From positions 7,477 to 71,476 of the forward strand of contig KZ111180.1 in assembly GCA_002077045.2 (NCBI GenBank): 64,000 nt of DNA, read 5' to 3'. The DNA comes from Rachicladosporium sp. CCFEE 5018. Its lineage: Eukaryota > Ascomycota > Dothideomycetes > Cladosporiales > Cladosporiaceae. Shown here piece by piece: positions 52,397-63,511 of this stretch. Position numbers and translations under genes: made by a program. The notes under the pieces are model-generated. The model saw nothing but the letters and a program-made list of their open reading frames with translations, searched no databases and had not been told where the DNA came from. Position 1 is the first letter of the stretch. Every line of letters starts with the position of its first letter.

Positions 52397-52732
52397 TCAC
52401 CACCTCCTCCGCCTCTCCTCTCTCTCGTCCCTCACAGCCTCCATCAACCTCTCGCACTTCGTCCTCCAATAATGATACCTCTCCATCAATGCCCCATTCG
52501 CCCGCCTCACCTCTCTCAGCTCCGCACTCAGCGTCCGCACCTCCGCCTCCCGCTCCCGTAGTCGCCGCTTGAGTAGTACGATCTCAGCGATGTAGTCGTT
52601 CATTAATTGGCGTTGTCGTTGTCGTTCGCGAGCTTCGTCTTCGTGCCGTGACCGTCGGCGGGTGTCGAAGTCCTCCCAGTCGTCTTGGTGGTATGAGCGC
52701 CTGCGGTGGTGGTGGTGGTGAGGTTGTACCAT
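52397..52732 (-). CDS. Small arginine-rich coiled-coil hypothetical protein
   Basis: 111 residues from ATG 52732. A His/Arg-rich head (MVQPHHHHHRRRSYHQ) is followed by a predicted amphipathic coiled coil of about 70 residues (IVLLKRRLREREAEVRTLSA and similar heptads). No family is recognised. The frame extends upstream without ATG for some 20 codons, so an upstream exon is possible. The strong heptad pattern makes a real protein more likely than chance, but there is no further support. Confidence 0.45.
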   Translation of the reverse strand: MVQPHHHHHRRRSYHQDDWEDFDTRRRSRHEDEARERQRQRQLMNDYIAEIVLLKRRLREREAEVRTLSAELREVRRANGALMERYHYWRTKCERLMEAVRDEREERRRRW

Positions 52733-54174
52733 GAGTCGTGTAGTAGTGACCTGGATTTGGGTCTTCGCTACGGCGGTATGGACCGGGATTGAGGGTTCTG
52801 AATGTTGGCTGGTCTTTCTGCTCTGGTTCGAGGTGTTTGCTTGATATCAGTCGCACAAGCAAAGTAAGGGATCGGATTGATAGATGCAGTAGGAGATTAA
52901 GAGTCTGTTACCTTGCCACTCAAACCTACCTCGAGATATTCTGCGGCCTCAGCAGTTTTCAGTCACGTTCAGAGCACTTCTACTGTCACCTGATGCGCGG
53001 CACTGCTACAGTTGCACAAGGGTCTCCTACAGTAAAGCAGAGAAAGCAAACCCATGTCAAGCTGGAAGTCAATCCGCAGATCTGTTGGGCCTCGTCGCTT
53101 GATATTAGTGTACCGAGAGAGCAAGTGAGGTCGCTCGGAAGGATTGGCTGCGGCGGGTCGAAAAGTGTTGGTGATTAGGCAGCACTGTGCTGCGGTACTC
53201 CGCGTTGCCTCAGGCCAGCTTTAGAGACATCAAGATGTATAAGCATAGCTACCAGGCAGTGATATCTTGGTCAATGAAGAGCATTGCAGCCTTGTGGTCC
53301 GGGTGTCTCGTGGCTGGAGTTCGTTAAGCCATGGAAACTGGTGGGCCGTGCGAATTGTACAGCCTCCCCCAAAGGATGCCGCAGCCTCTGGTTTGCAAGT
53401 GGCGAAAATCAAGCATGCTGGCTCTGAGCGCACTCTGTACATTTGCGCTGTCGTCGCCACGGTCCATAGATAAAGTGTCTTCATGTTGCCGTCAACGGTG
53501 AAGTCGCTCTTCCTCGGCCAATGCTGTGATACTTGCAGTCATCTATACCCACATGTAGAGGCAATGCACTACAGCGCGCGGCTCCCTTGCTGATAGCATT
53601 GCGGAAATGCGTTGTTGCGGTGCAAGATATGACAGCGTTCTCATCTACCAAATAGCCTCGAGAGGTCTGTTGTAGTAGCGAAGAGGAGTGTCACCGCTTC
53701 GATACCGTCTCGCCCGGTTGAAGCCGATCGGGTAATCTCCTTGGCCAAGCTTCAGCCAACGCATGCACAACTACACCAGACGCTGCGTGAAGCAGGCACA
53801 GCTCCGAAGCATTTCGTGCATTGCATCTGCTAGACCTCCGTAGTGACTTCAATCGGCCGCCTGCATTTCAATGGCCATCAACATAGCTTAGGCACCAGCC
53901 ACCCCACGTGCTTTTGCTCGCTATCTCTCAGCACGCGCTTGTTTGGTCGCGAGGTGGATCAACTGACCCCGGTCTCGCCTGCGCCTGTCAACCTGCACGG
54001 CTACTGTAGCAAGCCAGCCCAGATACCGCTACTGTACTCTAGCCACAGCAGCAGAGCTGCCGAAAAGCTCTACCACCGTGCGTCTGCGAAGCCGGATCGA
54101 CTCCACTTCACCTCTTGCTCTACCTACACCTCCCTCTTTAGCTCACTCGATTAGCAAACCTCTCTGCGGAGTAG
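52733..54174. other. Intergenic upstream of the sugar transporter
   Basis: 1.4 kb without a supported gene. The missing first exon or start of the transporter should lie in the right part. The only nearby ATGs (about 53767 and 53869) do not give an obvious exon with a good donor. Confidence 0.45.
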
Positions 54175-56452
54175 GGGGCTCCGCTACAGCCCCAGTACAC
54201 CGCCAAGATTCCTTTTACCTTCGCCGGCGCCAGTACTCGCAAGCCCGCCAACATCCCCCTGCATACCCTCGGATCCGCCGGTCGAAGGACGAACCACCGA
54301 CGGCACAGCAGCAGCGGGAGCTTCGACGAGAAGGACAGCGATAGACAGCGCCTACGACGCTCTGGATCGTTCTCGGACGTTGGATCGGACTTCTCGCTGT
54401 GGAGCGATACTGGCGATCTTGTCGACCAGTTCGCTGATCAGGATCCGCTTGCGGGGCGGGTGAGGAGGAGCTTCGAGGAGCATCAGAGCCCGCATAGACG
54501 TGGATGGAGTAGTCAGAAGAGGCACAGGCACGCGGAGCATAGTGGGGACGAGAAGCAGGGCAGACACGTCCGCTTTGGCTCTGCTGTCGCTGCAGCACCT
54601 CGTCGGAAAGAGGACATCCGAATCCCCTCCCCTCCACCCAAGAGGCTGAACTGGGGCGAGCAAGGCCTCGCGATCGTCTTCATGCCGGGGGACAGTCATG
54701 CTCGCATGCACGGGCTGCATGGCAAGAAGCTCATATACTTCCTGTCCATCTTCGTGTCGTTAGGGGTGTTCTTGTTCGGGTATGATCAGGGTGTTATGTC
54801 CGGGATCATCACGGGCAACTACTTCAATGACTACTTTCACCGGCCCTCGAGAGCGGAGATCGGAACGATGGTGGCTATTCTGGAGGTGGGAGCGTTCATT
54901 TCATCGTTGGTCGTGGGACGAATAGGCGATGTCATAGGCAGACGGAAGACCATCTTGTACGGAGCTGCGGTCTTTGTGCTTGGTGGTGCTTGTCAGACAT
55001 TCGCCACTGGCATGCCTATGATGATGCTGGGACGCATTGTTGCAGGTCTGGGAGTCGGTGCACTTTCGACCATTGTGCCTGTCTACCAGTCAGAGATCTC
55101 ACCTCCTCACAACAGAGGCAAGCTCGCCTGCATTGAGTTCTCGGGCAATGTGTTTGGCTACATGTGCAGTGTCTGGGTGGACTACTTCTGTAGCTTCATC
55201 CCGAGCGATTGGGCATGGAGAGTACCGCTGTTGATGCAAGTTGTCATCGGTTCAATGCTGGTGATCGGGAGCTTCTTGATCGTCGAGTCGCCACGCTGGC
55301 TACTAGATAACGACCACGACGAGGAAGGCATTGTGGTGATTGCGAACTTGTACGGTAAGGGCGATATTCACAACCCGAAGGCTCGAGACGAGTACCGAGA
55401 GATCAAAATGAACGTCTTGCTACAGCGACAGGAGGGTGAGCGAGGGTATGCTGACATGTTCAAGCGCTACTATAAGCGTGTGTTCATTGCCATGTCCGCG
55501 CAGGCACTCGCGCAGCTCAACGGGATCAACGTCATCTCGTACTATGCTCCTCTGGTATTCGAGCAAGCTGGATGGCACGGCCGTCAAGCGATCTTGATGA
55601 CAGGCATCAACGGCATTACCTACCTCGCTTCCACGATACCTCCATGGTACGTGGTAGACACTCTCGGACGCCGCTTCATTCTTCTGTCTGGCGCGACAGC
55701 CATGTTCTTCGCGCTCTCGGCAATCTCGTTCTTCATGTACATCAACATCGGAGCCACCGCGAACATGGTCGTGGTATTCGTGATGATCTACAACGCTGCA
55801 TTCGGGTACTCGTGGGGACCGATTCCATGGCTCTACCCGCCTGAGATCCTGCCTCTGAGCATCCGAGCGAAGGGTGCTAGTCTGTCCACTGCTGCAAATT
55901 GGGCGTTCAATTGGCTGGTAGGAGAGATGACACCAGTGCTGCAGGAGGCAATTGGATGGCGACTTTACTTGCTACACGCCTTCTTCTGTGCTGTGTCTTT
56001 TGTAGTCGGTGAGTCTGATCGTCGATCTAACTTCGTACTGAAGCATACTAATGCCTATTCCAGTCTACTTCATCTACCCCGAAACCGCCAACGTCCGCCT
56101 CGAAGATATGAACTCCATCTTCGGCGACGCAACAACCATAGCACCAACGCCCGAACAGCACGCCGAAGTCGAGTCGCTCTTCTCCGGCACCCGCTCGCCA
56201 GTCCCATCGTTCCGTCTCGGCGACGATGACAACAACGACCCCAACATCCCTGATCTCGAGATCGAGCCGCCGAATGTTGAAGTCGAGGACGGCAAGCCCA
56301 TATTACCTGACGGTAATGGGATAAGTGTGCAGGATGTTAAGGAGGGAGTTGGAGGGTGGATCAGCAATATGGTCAATCGGAGTAAGGAGGAGGGGAATGG
56401 GAGTGGGAGTGGGAAGTATAAGAAGATTGATCAGGATGAGGCGGAGCGATGA
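54175..56452 (+). CDS. MFS sugar porter (hexose/monosaccharide transporter type), start not found
   Basis: The main exon is open from 54175 to 56008, followed by 56064-56452; the 55-nt intron has GTGAGT, an ACTAAT branch site and TTCCAG. The first ~135 residues are cytosolic and disordered (IPFTFAGAS, RRHSSSGSF). Twelve membrane segments follow, with sugar-porter motifs: FLFGYDQGVMSGI, RIGDVIGRRKT, VESPRWLLDND, WGPIPWLYPPEILP and the PETANVRLEDM end. The C-terminal 105 residues are cytosolic, acidic and Ser-rich. It imports a sugar by proton symport or facilitated diffusion; the substrate is not readable. There is no ATG between the TAG at 54172 and the conserved part. A 5' intron ending at CTACAG (about 54191) is likely, with the start codon further upstream, or the start is lost. 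Confidence 0.82.
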
Positions 56453-57151
56453 GGCGGGTTTGATGAGCTTGCATGCGCATTGAAGCGAGGCTTGAGTGCT
56501 ATAGAGCGAGGCGTATTTGAGTGTGAAAAGTATAGATATACTAAAGGTGCATAGCGTGACTTCGCTGTCTTCTTACTACAAAGAGCTCTCCCACGCCCAC
56601 ATCAGTTTCTTCTCGCTGTTGCATGTGCATCTATACAATCACAGGCGCCTCTCAGTCAAATTGAAGATGCAGTACCGTTACCAGAGCCTTGTCGTCACGT
56701 GCAGACCATTCTCTCACTTGGACGACACGTTTCAAGGCGCGCGGGCCGTGTGCTCCGAGCTAGTCTTTGTCGCGTTACCCTTGCATAAGCGCAGCCACAA
56801 ATAGTCCCAGGATCTCCGGGTCTAGAAAGGTAACTTGTAGAAACGAGAAACGTTCAGCTTCGACAACTTCAGCTTCACCCGTAGCGCGTGGTCATTGAGG
56901 ACGTCGCGCGAGCTGTCCTTCGGTTCTTAACACTCCTTCAATTGGTGCTTTAGAGAAGAAAACCAGATTGCACGGAGATCATCGGCGAGGAAGGGGCTAA
57001 GGTACTACATTGGAGCTCGTGCAAGGAGGTCTCGTTGCGTGTCTTCATGATACATGCAACTTTGAGCATTTGAGCAGAACGCATCGAGGGACCAATTGGA
57101 TCGTGAAGAGGCGATCAAGTACCTCCGCCGACACGGCGCCAACCTTCCAAC
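56453..57151. other. Intergenic between sugar transporter and PMT2
   Basis: 699 bases. Both flanking genes are on the plus strand. No ORF, repeat or clear promoter element was recognised. Confidence 0.5.
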
Positions 57152-59607
57152 ATGGCCGTCCGAGATGAGGCCACGACGACTGGCATGGACGCTCAAGGCG
57201 ATCTGAAGAGGAGAACGGCGGGTCAGACATCAACACAGCCGAATGGCAACTACATACCGCAGGAGCTTGATGGCAAGCTGGACGGAAAGACGAAGCAGAA
57301 GGTTGGTCATGTTGACGATTCCAAGGCGAGGACAAGGCTGACGGTCGGCTAGACAAACTCGATACTCCAGACGCTGGACGACTATGAGTTCATCATCGCG
57401 CCCATAATCTTCATAGCACTCGCCTTCTTCACGCGGATGTGGAAGATTGGCTTGTCGCCCATTGTGACTTGGGATGAAGCACAGTATGCTACCTCCCCTT
57501 GTTCCCCAAGGCCCCTAGCATTAGCTAACACCATCTGCTCAGTTTCGGCAAGTTCGGCTCCCACTACCTCAAACGCGAGTTCTACTTCGATGTCCATCCT
57601 CCTCTCGGCAAGATGCTGGTCGGCCTGTCAGGCTACATGGCAGGCTACAACGGCTCCTTCGAGTTCAAGTCTGGCGAGACCTATCCCGAAGAACTGAACT
57701 ACACCTTCATGCGCCTCTTTAACTCTGCTTTCGGCGCGCTGTGCGTGCCCCTCGCGTACTGGACGGCAAAAGAGTTGCACTTCAAGAAGCCCACGGTCTG
57801 GCTCGTGACGGCTATGGTCCTTTTCGAGAATAGCTACACGACGATCAGCAGGTTTATCCTGCTGGATAGCATGCTGTTGTTCTTCACGTTCACGACAGTA
57901 TTTTGCTGGAGCAAGTTCCACAACCAAAGGCACGATCCGTTCAGCCCGGAGTGGGGCATCTGGCTGTTCGCGACGGGAGTGAGCATTGGATGCGTATGCA
58001 GTGTTAAGTGGGTTGGCATGTTCGGCACGGCGCTCGTTGGGCTATACACAATTGAGGATCTGTGGAACAAGTTTGGGGACTTGAAGCTGCCGAAGGTGTG
58101 TCTGAGTGCAACGGGGTATGCGGAGCGGATCACTGACAGAACGGCAGGTGGAACTGGGAGCTCATCTCTTCTTCCGCGTCATCGGCTTGATCGTCATTCC
58201 CCTGATAGTCTACATGTTCTCCTTCTGGATCCACTTCCTCATTCTCGAGAACAGCGGACCGGGCGACGCTCAGATGTCATCTCTCTTCCAGGCAAATCTC
58301 CGAGGGACCGAAGTCGGCAAGGACAGCCCTCTTGAAATTGCATACGGCTCTCGCGCAACATTGAAGAACATGGGCTACGGCGGTGGACTGCTGCACTCCC
58401 ACGTGCAGACCTACCCAGAAGGCTCGGGCCAGCAGCAAATTACTTGCTACCACCATAAGGATGCCAACAATGACTGGTTTTTCTACCCTAACAGACACCA
58501 GCCCGAGTACAACGCTGAAGACCCGCTCAAGTACGTTGGTGACGGCGATGTCATCCGATTGATCCATGCGCAGACCGGCCGTAACTTGCACTCGCACCAA
58601 ATGGCTGCACCTGTCACAAAGGCGGACTGGGAGGTATCTTGCTACGGGAACACTACCGTCGGCGACACCAAAGACCACTGGGCCGTTGAAGTCGTTGACG
58701 ATGCCGCCTCGAGGGACTACTCCAAGCTACGGACGCTAACCACAGCATTCCGCCTCAAGCATGTCGACCTGAACTGCTACTTGCGTGCTGGCAACGTCAA
58801 TCTGCCGCAGTGGGGCTTCAAGCAGATCGAGACCACTTGTGTGAAGGAGAACCACCCGCGCGATGTGTACACCCACTGGAACGTTGAGTCGCACTGGAAT
58901 GAGAAGCGTGAGCTATCGCTTGCACCTAAGTATCGTATATGCTCGTCCTGACATGATTCATAGTTCCCGCCGGCGACCCAGGCTCCTACAAGTCCCCCTT
59001 CCTCCGCGACTTCGTCCACCTCAACGTCGCCATGATGACCTCAAACAACGCCCTCGTCCCCGACCCCGACAAGCAAGACGACCTCGCCTCCAAGCCCTGG
59101 CAATGGCCTCTCCTGAACGTCGGCCTCCGCATGTGCGGCTGGGACGACCACATCGTAAAATACTTCCTCCTCGGCAACCCGATTGTATACTGGGGCAGCA
59201 CACTCAGCATCGGCGTCTTCTTCTTGATGCTCGGCTGGTACTCGATCCGCTGGCAACGAGGCTACAAGGAGTTGAGCGCGGAGCAGATCGATCGGTTCCA
59301 CTATGCTGGTATCTACCCGGTCATCGGGTGGTTCTTGCACTACTTGCCGTTTATCGCCATGGCGCGTGTGACGTACGTGCATCACTACTATCCTGCGATG
59401 TACTTCGCTATCCTTTGCGCTGGCTTTTGCGTAGATTGGTACACCAGGGATCTGAGGAAGGTGCTGCAGGCTGGCATCTTCTCGGTGTTGTATGTGGCGG
59501 TAATTGGGCTTTTCGTGCTGTTCCGGGCGATCAGCTTTGGCATGGAGGGGAATAATCATCAGTGGAAGCATTTGAAGTGGCTGCCTACTTGGCGGATGGT
59601 GGATTGA
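57152..59607 (+). CDS. PMT2: Protein O-mannosyltransferase, PMT2 family
   Basis: Five exons: 57152-57301, 57353-57483, 57543-58095, 58148-58907 and 58964-59607, giving 745 residues. Intron 1 (51 nt, weak GTTGGT donor, CTGAC branch, CTAG acceptor) is inferred because without it TAG at 57350 would stop the frame just before the conserved [14 protein letters not shown]. The catalytic DE pair is in the first luminal loop (VTWDEAHFGKFG, about 90-94, split by intron 2). [20 protein letters not shown] and the luminal MIR domain (about 340-530, [20 protein letters not shown]) follow, with several membrane helices on each side. The ER enzyme moves mannose from dolichyl-phosphate-mannose to Ser/Thr of wall and secreted proteins, usually as a PMT1-PMT2 heterodimer. 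It ends PTWRMVD. Confidence 0.92.
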
Positions 59608-60275
59608 AAGGATGTGACCGTAGTGTGAAGGCATGGGAGTGGCGTTGGAGGGATGGGTAGACGAGCGATACGTATGAGTTGTAACAACACTGTGAAAGTC
59701 GTCGAACATATCATTCTACTTAATTGCTGGAGGATGCTGATCGCAGCGCAATGCCATAGCCCAGGCATCGTGCTATCTGCCCCTGTGCTCCTTGGTCCCC
59801 TGCGGCCAATCTGCAAATCGCGCCGTGATATTCCAAGCCACCACTTGCTGGCATAAAGTGGCTTCTCACCTCCATTTTGTTCAATTTATTGCCCATTTAG
59901 GCCGCAGGTTTGGTGCTCACAATCGAGTCGTGCAGCTCGGACCTTCTTCACAAGACTATTGAGTATGGTCCCGCTCTCAGGAGAGAGGCTTTGCCTTGCG
60001 CAAGTATAACAGTACTGACGGTAGCCAGATCCGAACTGCAACACGTCCGAGAGCCAGTGCTTGCGTCTTCCTGGGACTGGAAAGAGCCTGCTCACGGACG
60101 CCGCAGTGCCAGAGTCCGCTCTCCCGGCCGTGTTGATGGGAGCACTGGCACTCTGCAGACTTTCCGGAGAAGTCAATAGGGCGTTGGTAGTTCGGAATCG
60201 CTCCGTCGACTACGGCAACTTTCACAAATCGCCGTGATCGAAATTGTGTGACGATGCGCGTCAAGCTTCGACGCA
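59608..60275. other. Intergenic between convergent PMT2 and hypothetical gene
   Basis: 668 bases with no supported gene. A 7-bp stem AAGCCAC/GTGGCTT with a 16-base loop lies at 59835-59864. Confidence 0.45.
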
Positions 60276-60878
60276 TCAAAACTGTCTCCACCCCTCCCCA
60301 CCTACGACCATGTTCTTCGCCGCTTCTTTCGCCTTCTCTGACTTCCCTACCCATACTGTAGTGGCGTCTTTGATTTGCTCCGTCCCAAACTTATTGAGCA
60401 GGTAATCCTTCAGAGCCTCGATCTCTCTCCCGCTCTCTTTCACAAGCGCTTGCTTGTCTCCCTTCCCCTCCTTTCTCAGCCCTTCGGCCCTCTTCACAAA
60501 TTCCTTCGCTCCCTCGAGCCCTCCATCACTACCCCACACTTTATGAAAGACCTCACTTTCACTGACATCACCGTACCATGCATCAGTGTTCCTGTAGTCT
60601 CCTTCGACTCTGTGGAGCAGTCCATGGATAAACATCGCTTCGTACGCTGGTGCGGACTCCATGTGACGGCATAGGAAGTGAGCGCTTGATAGATCGGCAT
60701 TTAGAATGTGTAGAAGAGCTTCGAGAGTTGGATGAAGTGAAAGATTTGTGATCGCATGAGATATCTGCTTTGAGTGCGGGTTCGGTGAAGGGGATGGGAG
60801 GATGGGATATGAGTAAGTTGAAACTAAGTGGTTGTAGATCGAAGTGAAGTTGTTGAGCTCTGAATGGGAGGGTGCCAT
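60276..60878 (-). CDS. Conserved-looking hypothetical protein
   Basis: A single exon of 200 residues from ATG 60878 (MAPSHSELNNFTSIYNHL). The centre reads LLHILNADLSSAHFLCRHME then MFIHGLLHRVEGDYRNTDAWY, a His/Glu/Tyr pattern resembling an uncharacterised family with HR(x)EGDYxNAxxWY motifs found in bacteria and fungi. The C-terminal half is a charged helix-rich region. There is no signal peptide or membrane segment. The biochemical role is unknown; the conserved His-Glu-Asp-Tyr set could be an active or metal site, which is inference. Confidence 0.7.
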   Translation of the reverse strand: MAPSHSELNNFTSIYNHLVSTYSYPILPSPSPNPHSKQISHAITNLSLHPTLEALLHILNADLSSAHFLCRHMESAPAYEAMFIHGLLHRVEGDYRNTDAWYGDVSESEVFHKVWGSDGGLEGAKEFVKRAEGLRKEGKGDKQALVKESGREIEALKDYLLNKFGTEQIKDATTVWVGKSEKAKEAAKNMVVGGEGWRQF

Positions 60879-61511
60879 GTTGGCTGAATGAGCTGGATTG
60901 CGGTGATGAAGGGACGAATTGAAAGCTTTCCCTGAGTTAATATACTCAACACTTATCGTTGTCTTCCTCCACAAGATGTCAGTGTCCACGACCACCAGCT
61001 AGTCATGTCTGGTCATGTCGGCGTCAACGCCAGCGTCATAGATGTCCAAGCTTTTGTGCATTGAACCTCGTTCCTGTCCCGATGTCCACCCGCAAAACTC
61101 TCACGGGGCGGCGACAGGTCTTCAAATAAAGCCGGAGGTGACTTATGTTAGCACAAGAAGCCTGCGGCAGTCATCGAGAAGACTCGACGTTACTGCTGAT
61201 CAGATCGCCAAGGATATCAACCCAGATCATTCACTTCCAAATTTCCCAAAATGGATGGAACGACACGTGCCTCCCCAGAAAGTTGGCTGCTGCCGCTGCC
61301 GGTACCAGGATCACACGGCGATCAAACGTCATGTCCTGGTGCTGCTAGCGCGTGTGGAGCGTGTCCAAGGATCCCAGTTGGAAGTCCGCGATGGTAATAA
61401 TGAAGCAGCAGTATTTACATGGTCTCCTTGTTCTCTATCACTTGAGGCGCAGTCATTGACCCTTTGCCCGTCGTTAATCCTGAATAGGCATTGCCATTTA
61501 CTATAGTAGTC
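60879..61511. promoter_or_regulatory. Divergent promoter region between hypothetical gene and CDF transporter
   Basis: 633 bases between divergent start codons. No ORF or clear consensus site was seen. Confidence 0.45.
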
Positions 61512-62942
61512 ATGGTGGGCAGGTCTAACCTGACGAAGGACAATCGCAAGCAAAGCTTCCTCGACGATGATCGCCCGAGCAGCCCGACCGCGCAAAAGAA
61601 GACACAACCTGGTGATGTTGAGTCGAGAGGAAGCGCGAGGTCAAATGGTAACGGCAATGCAAAGCCAAGACCCGATGTATGGCGCTTCAAAGATGCCGCG
61701 AATCATGCATTGGCCGACAAGCGAAGAGATGACTTGAAGAAAGCGTTAGTGGAAGGCATTGATAGGCAGGAGCTGGAGAAATTCCGCAAGAGCGACGATG
61801 AGCTCAAGGAGATCAAGGACAAGAAGATCCGCAAATACTACGAGGGCGTGAATGATCGCCTCAACGACTGGCTGGAGGTTGACGCCATTGTCACAGCAGT
61901 GGCAGACGATGTTCTCGAGTCCATGGACCCCGATCCCGACCACGATGGCGAGGACGAGCGCGGGGGAGGTCTGCAGACTATGGCTGGCAACATTGCCTCT
62001 TTCCTCCCGCAAGAGGAGCAAGAGAAGCGTCGCGCGGCCGAGAAGAAAGCAAAATGGGCGATCAACATCAACGTCATCGCCAACATCATTCTCCTAACGG
62101 CCAAGCTCGTCGCGGCGACGCAATCTGGCTCCCTCTCTCTCATTGCCTCCCTAGCAGACTCCGCGCTCGACCTGCTATGTACCCTGATTATTTACTCGAC
62201 CAACAAAATCGTAGCCTGGCGCATTGGTGCTCTCCAGCGCAAATTCCCCGTCGGTCGCAAACGCCTCGAGCCGCTCGGTATAATGGTCTTCAGCATCATC
62301 ATGGTCATCTCCTTCGCGCAAATCCTGCAAGAATCCGTCGAGAAAATCATACCGCTGGAAGGCAAAGCCGAAGAACTCCCATGGGCTGCCATCGGCGCGC
62401 TACTCGGAACGATTGTACTGAAAGGCATAATCTGGTTCGGCTGCATACCGATCAAGACGACGCAAGTACAAGCTCTAGCGCAGGACTGCAGGACCGACGT
62501 GATCTTCAACTCGCTCTCCCTGCTGTTCCCGTACATTGGCTTCAAAGCCAACGTCTGGTGGCTCGATCCCGCCGGCGCCGGCCTCCTCTCCCTCTTCATC
62601 ATCTACGACTGGGGCCACACTGCCTTTGAGAACGTCACGCGCTTGTCTGGTCAAGCGGCGGACGAGGCGTTTTTGAAGAAGGCTATGTACCTCGCCTACC
62701 GTTTCTCGCCTGTCGTTGAAGGCTTCAAGTCAGTCACGGCGTACCATGCTGGAGACGGCATCTGGGTGGAGTTCGATGTGCTGATGAAAGAGGACACGCA
62801 GTTGAGGTACTCGCATGATGTGGCTGAGACGCTGCAGTACTGCGCTGAGGGTATGGATGAGGTGGATCGGGCGTTCGTGACTTGCGATTACAGCAGCAAG
62901 GGACCTACGGGGCATGCGGTGGACGCGGAGAGGACGCATTGA
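61512..62942 (+). CDS. Cation diffusion facilitator, Mn/Fe-type (MTP8-11-like)
   Basis: A single exon of 476 residues from ATG 61512. A long charged cytosolic N-terminus (1-180) is followed by six membrane helices (about 185-400) and a cytosolic ferredoxin-like domain (about 400-476). The metal-site motifs are DxxxD in helix 2 (ADSALDLL, about 215-219) and DxxxD in helix 5 (QDCRTDVIFN, about 324-328). The DxxxD/DxxxD pair is the mark of the Mn-CDF branch, whereas Zn transporters carry HxxxD. Such proteins export Mn (or Fe) from the cytosol into vacuole, Golgi or outside by proton antiport. Start choice follows the first ATG in an otherwise open frame. Confidence 0.9.
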   Translation: MVGRSNLTKDNRKQSFLDDDRPSSPTAQKKTQPGDVESRGSARSNGNGNAKPRPDVWRFKDAANHALADKRRDDLKKALVEGIDRQELEKFRKSDDELKEIKDKKIRKYYEGVNDRLNDWLEVDAIVTAVADDVLESMDPDPDHDGEDERGGGLQTMAGNIASFLPQEEQEKRRAAEKKAKWAININVIANIILLTAKLVAATQSGSLSLIASLADSALDLLCTLIIYSTNKIVAWRIGALQRKFPVGRKRLEPLGIMVFSIIMVISFAQILQESVEKIIPLEGKAEELPWAAIGALLGTIVLKGIIWFGCIPIKTTQVQALAQDCRTDVIFNSLSLLFPYIGFKANVWWLDPAGAGLLSLFIIYDWGHTAFENVTRLSGQAADEAFLKKAMYLAYRFSPVVEGFKSVTAYHAGDGIWVEFDVLMKEDTQLRYSHDVAETLQYCAEGMDEVDRAFVTCDYSSKGPTGHAVDAERTH

Positions 62943-63511
62943 AAGGACATATGGTGAAGACTGTACATTGGAAAGACTGTTGGACCAAGACAGGGAATGA
63001 TGTACGCTGGTGAGAAGGGTGTAGTGTGTAGCATGCTGCGGCGTCTAGAGCATATGTACAGGATAGCGTTTCAGCAGTATACATAAAGCAGATCTTCCCA
63101 GGCTTTTGAGCAACAAGATTCGCTTTCCGTGAGCCTGATCACAGCGTGGCGGCGCTGTGGCGGCACTGTAGGGTTAGGGATGCGCACTTTAACCACACCT
63201 TGGGGTTAAGTCACCGGTCCTACAAATGGTGACCACGGGCCAGAGAGCTGCTCTCATGAGGGGTTGTGTTGGCGAACTTTGTAGCGACTGCTTTGGTTGA
63301 ATTCTCACCGGTTTTCGGGGCTGCTCGCTCGGTATTGAGCCTACGAACGGAAAATGCATTAGTTATTCGTCGCCGAGATGAACGTCGGCCAACAAACCAC
63401 TCGGAACAACACCAGCACATTGCTACAGCATCATACCAACGCAACGACGCTTGTGAAAGTAGGCATGTATGAGAGAGCAGCGACATGTGATCACCTTCAT
63501 TCTCTAGCTGT
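62943..63511. other. Intergenic between convergent CDF transporter and ferric reductase, with telomere-like motif
   Basis: 569 bases. TAGGGTTAGGG lies at 63169-63179, followed by TTAACC...GGGGTTAA (about 63190-63209), which can pair. The tandem GTGGCGGC.CTGTGGCGGC.CTGT precedes it. No gene is supported. Confidence 0.5.

Noticed and set aside
53843..54154. 103-codon frame as first exon of the sugar transporter
   Set aside because: Its frame does not join the transporter frame without an unsupported splice, it starts at a non-ATG codon, and its composition is not that of a transporter N-terminus.
57350..57352. PMT2 as a pseudogene because of the in-frame TAG
   Set aside because: A frame-preserving intron of usual fungal length with a CTGAC branch site ends exactly at this TAG, and all other exons and catalytic residues are intact.
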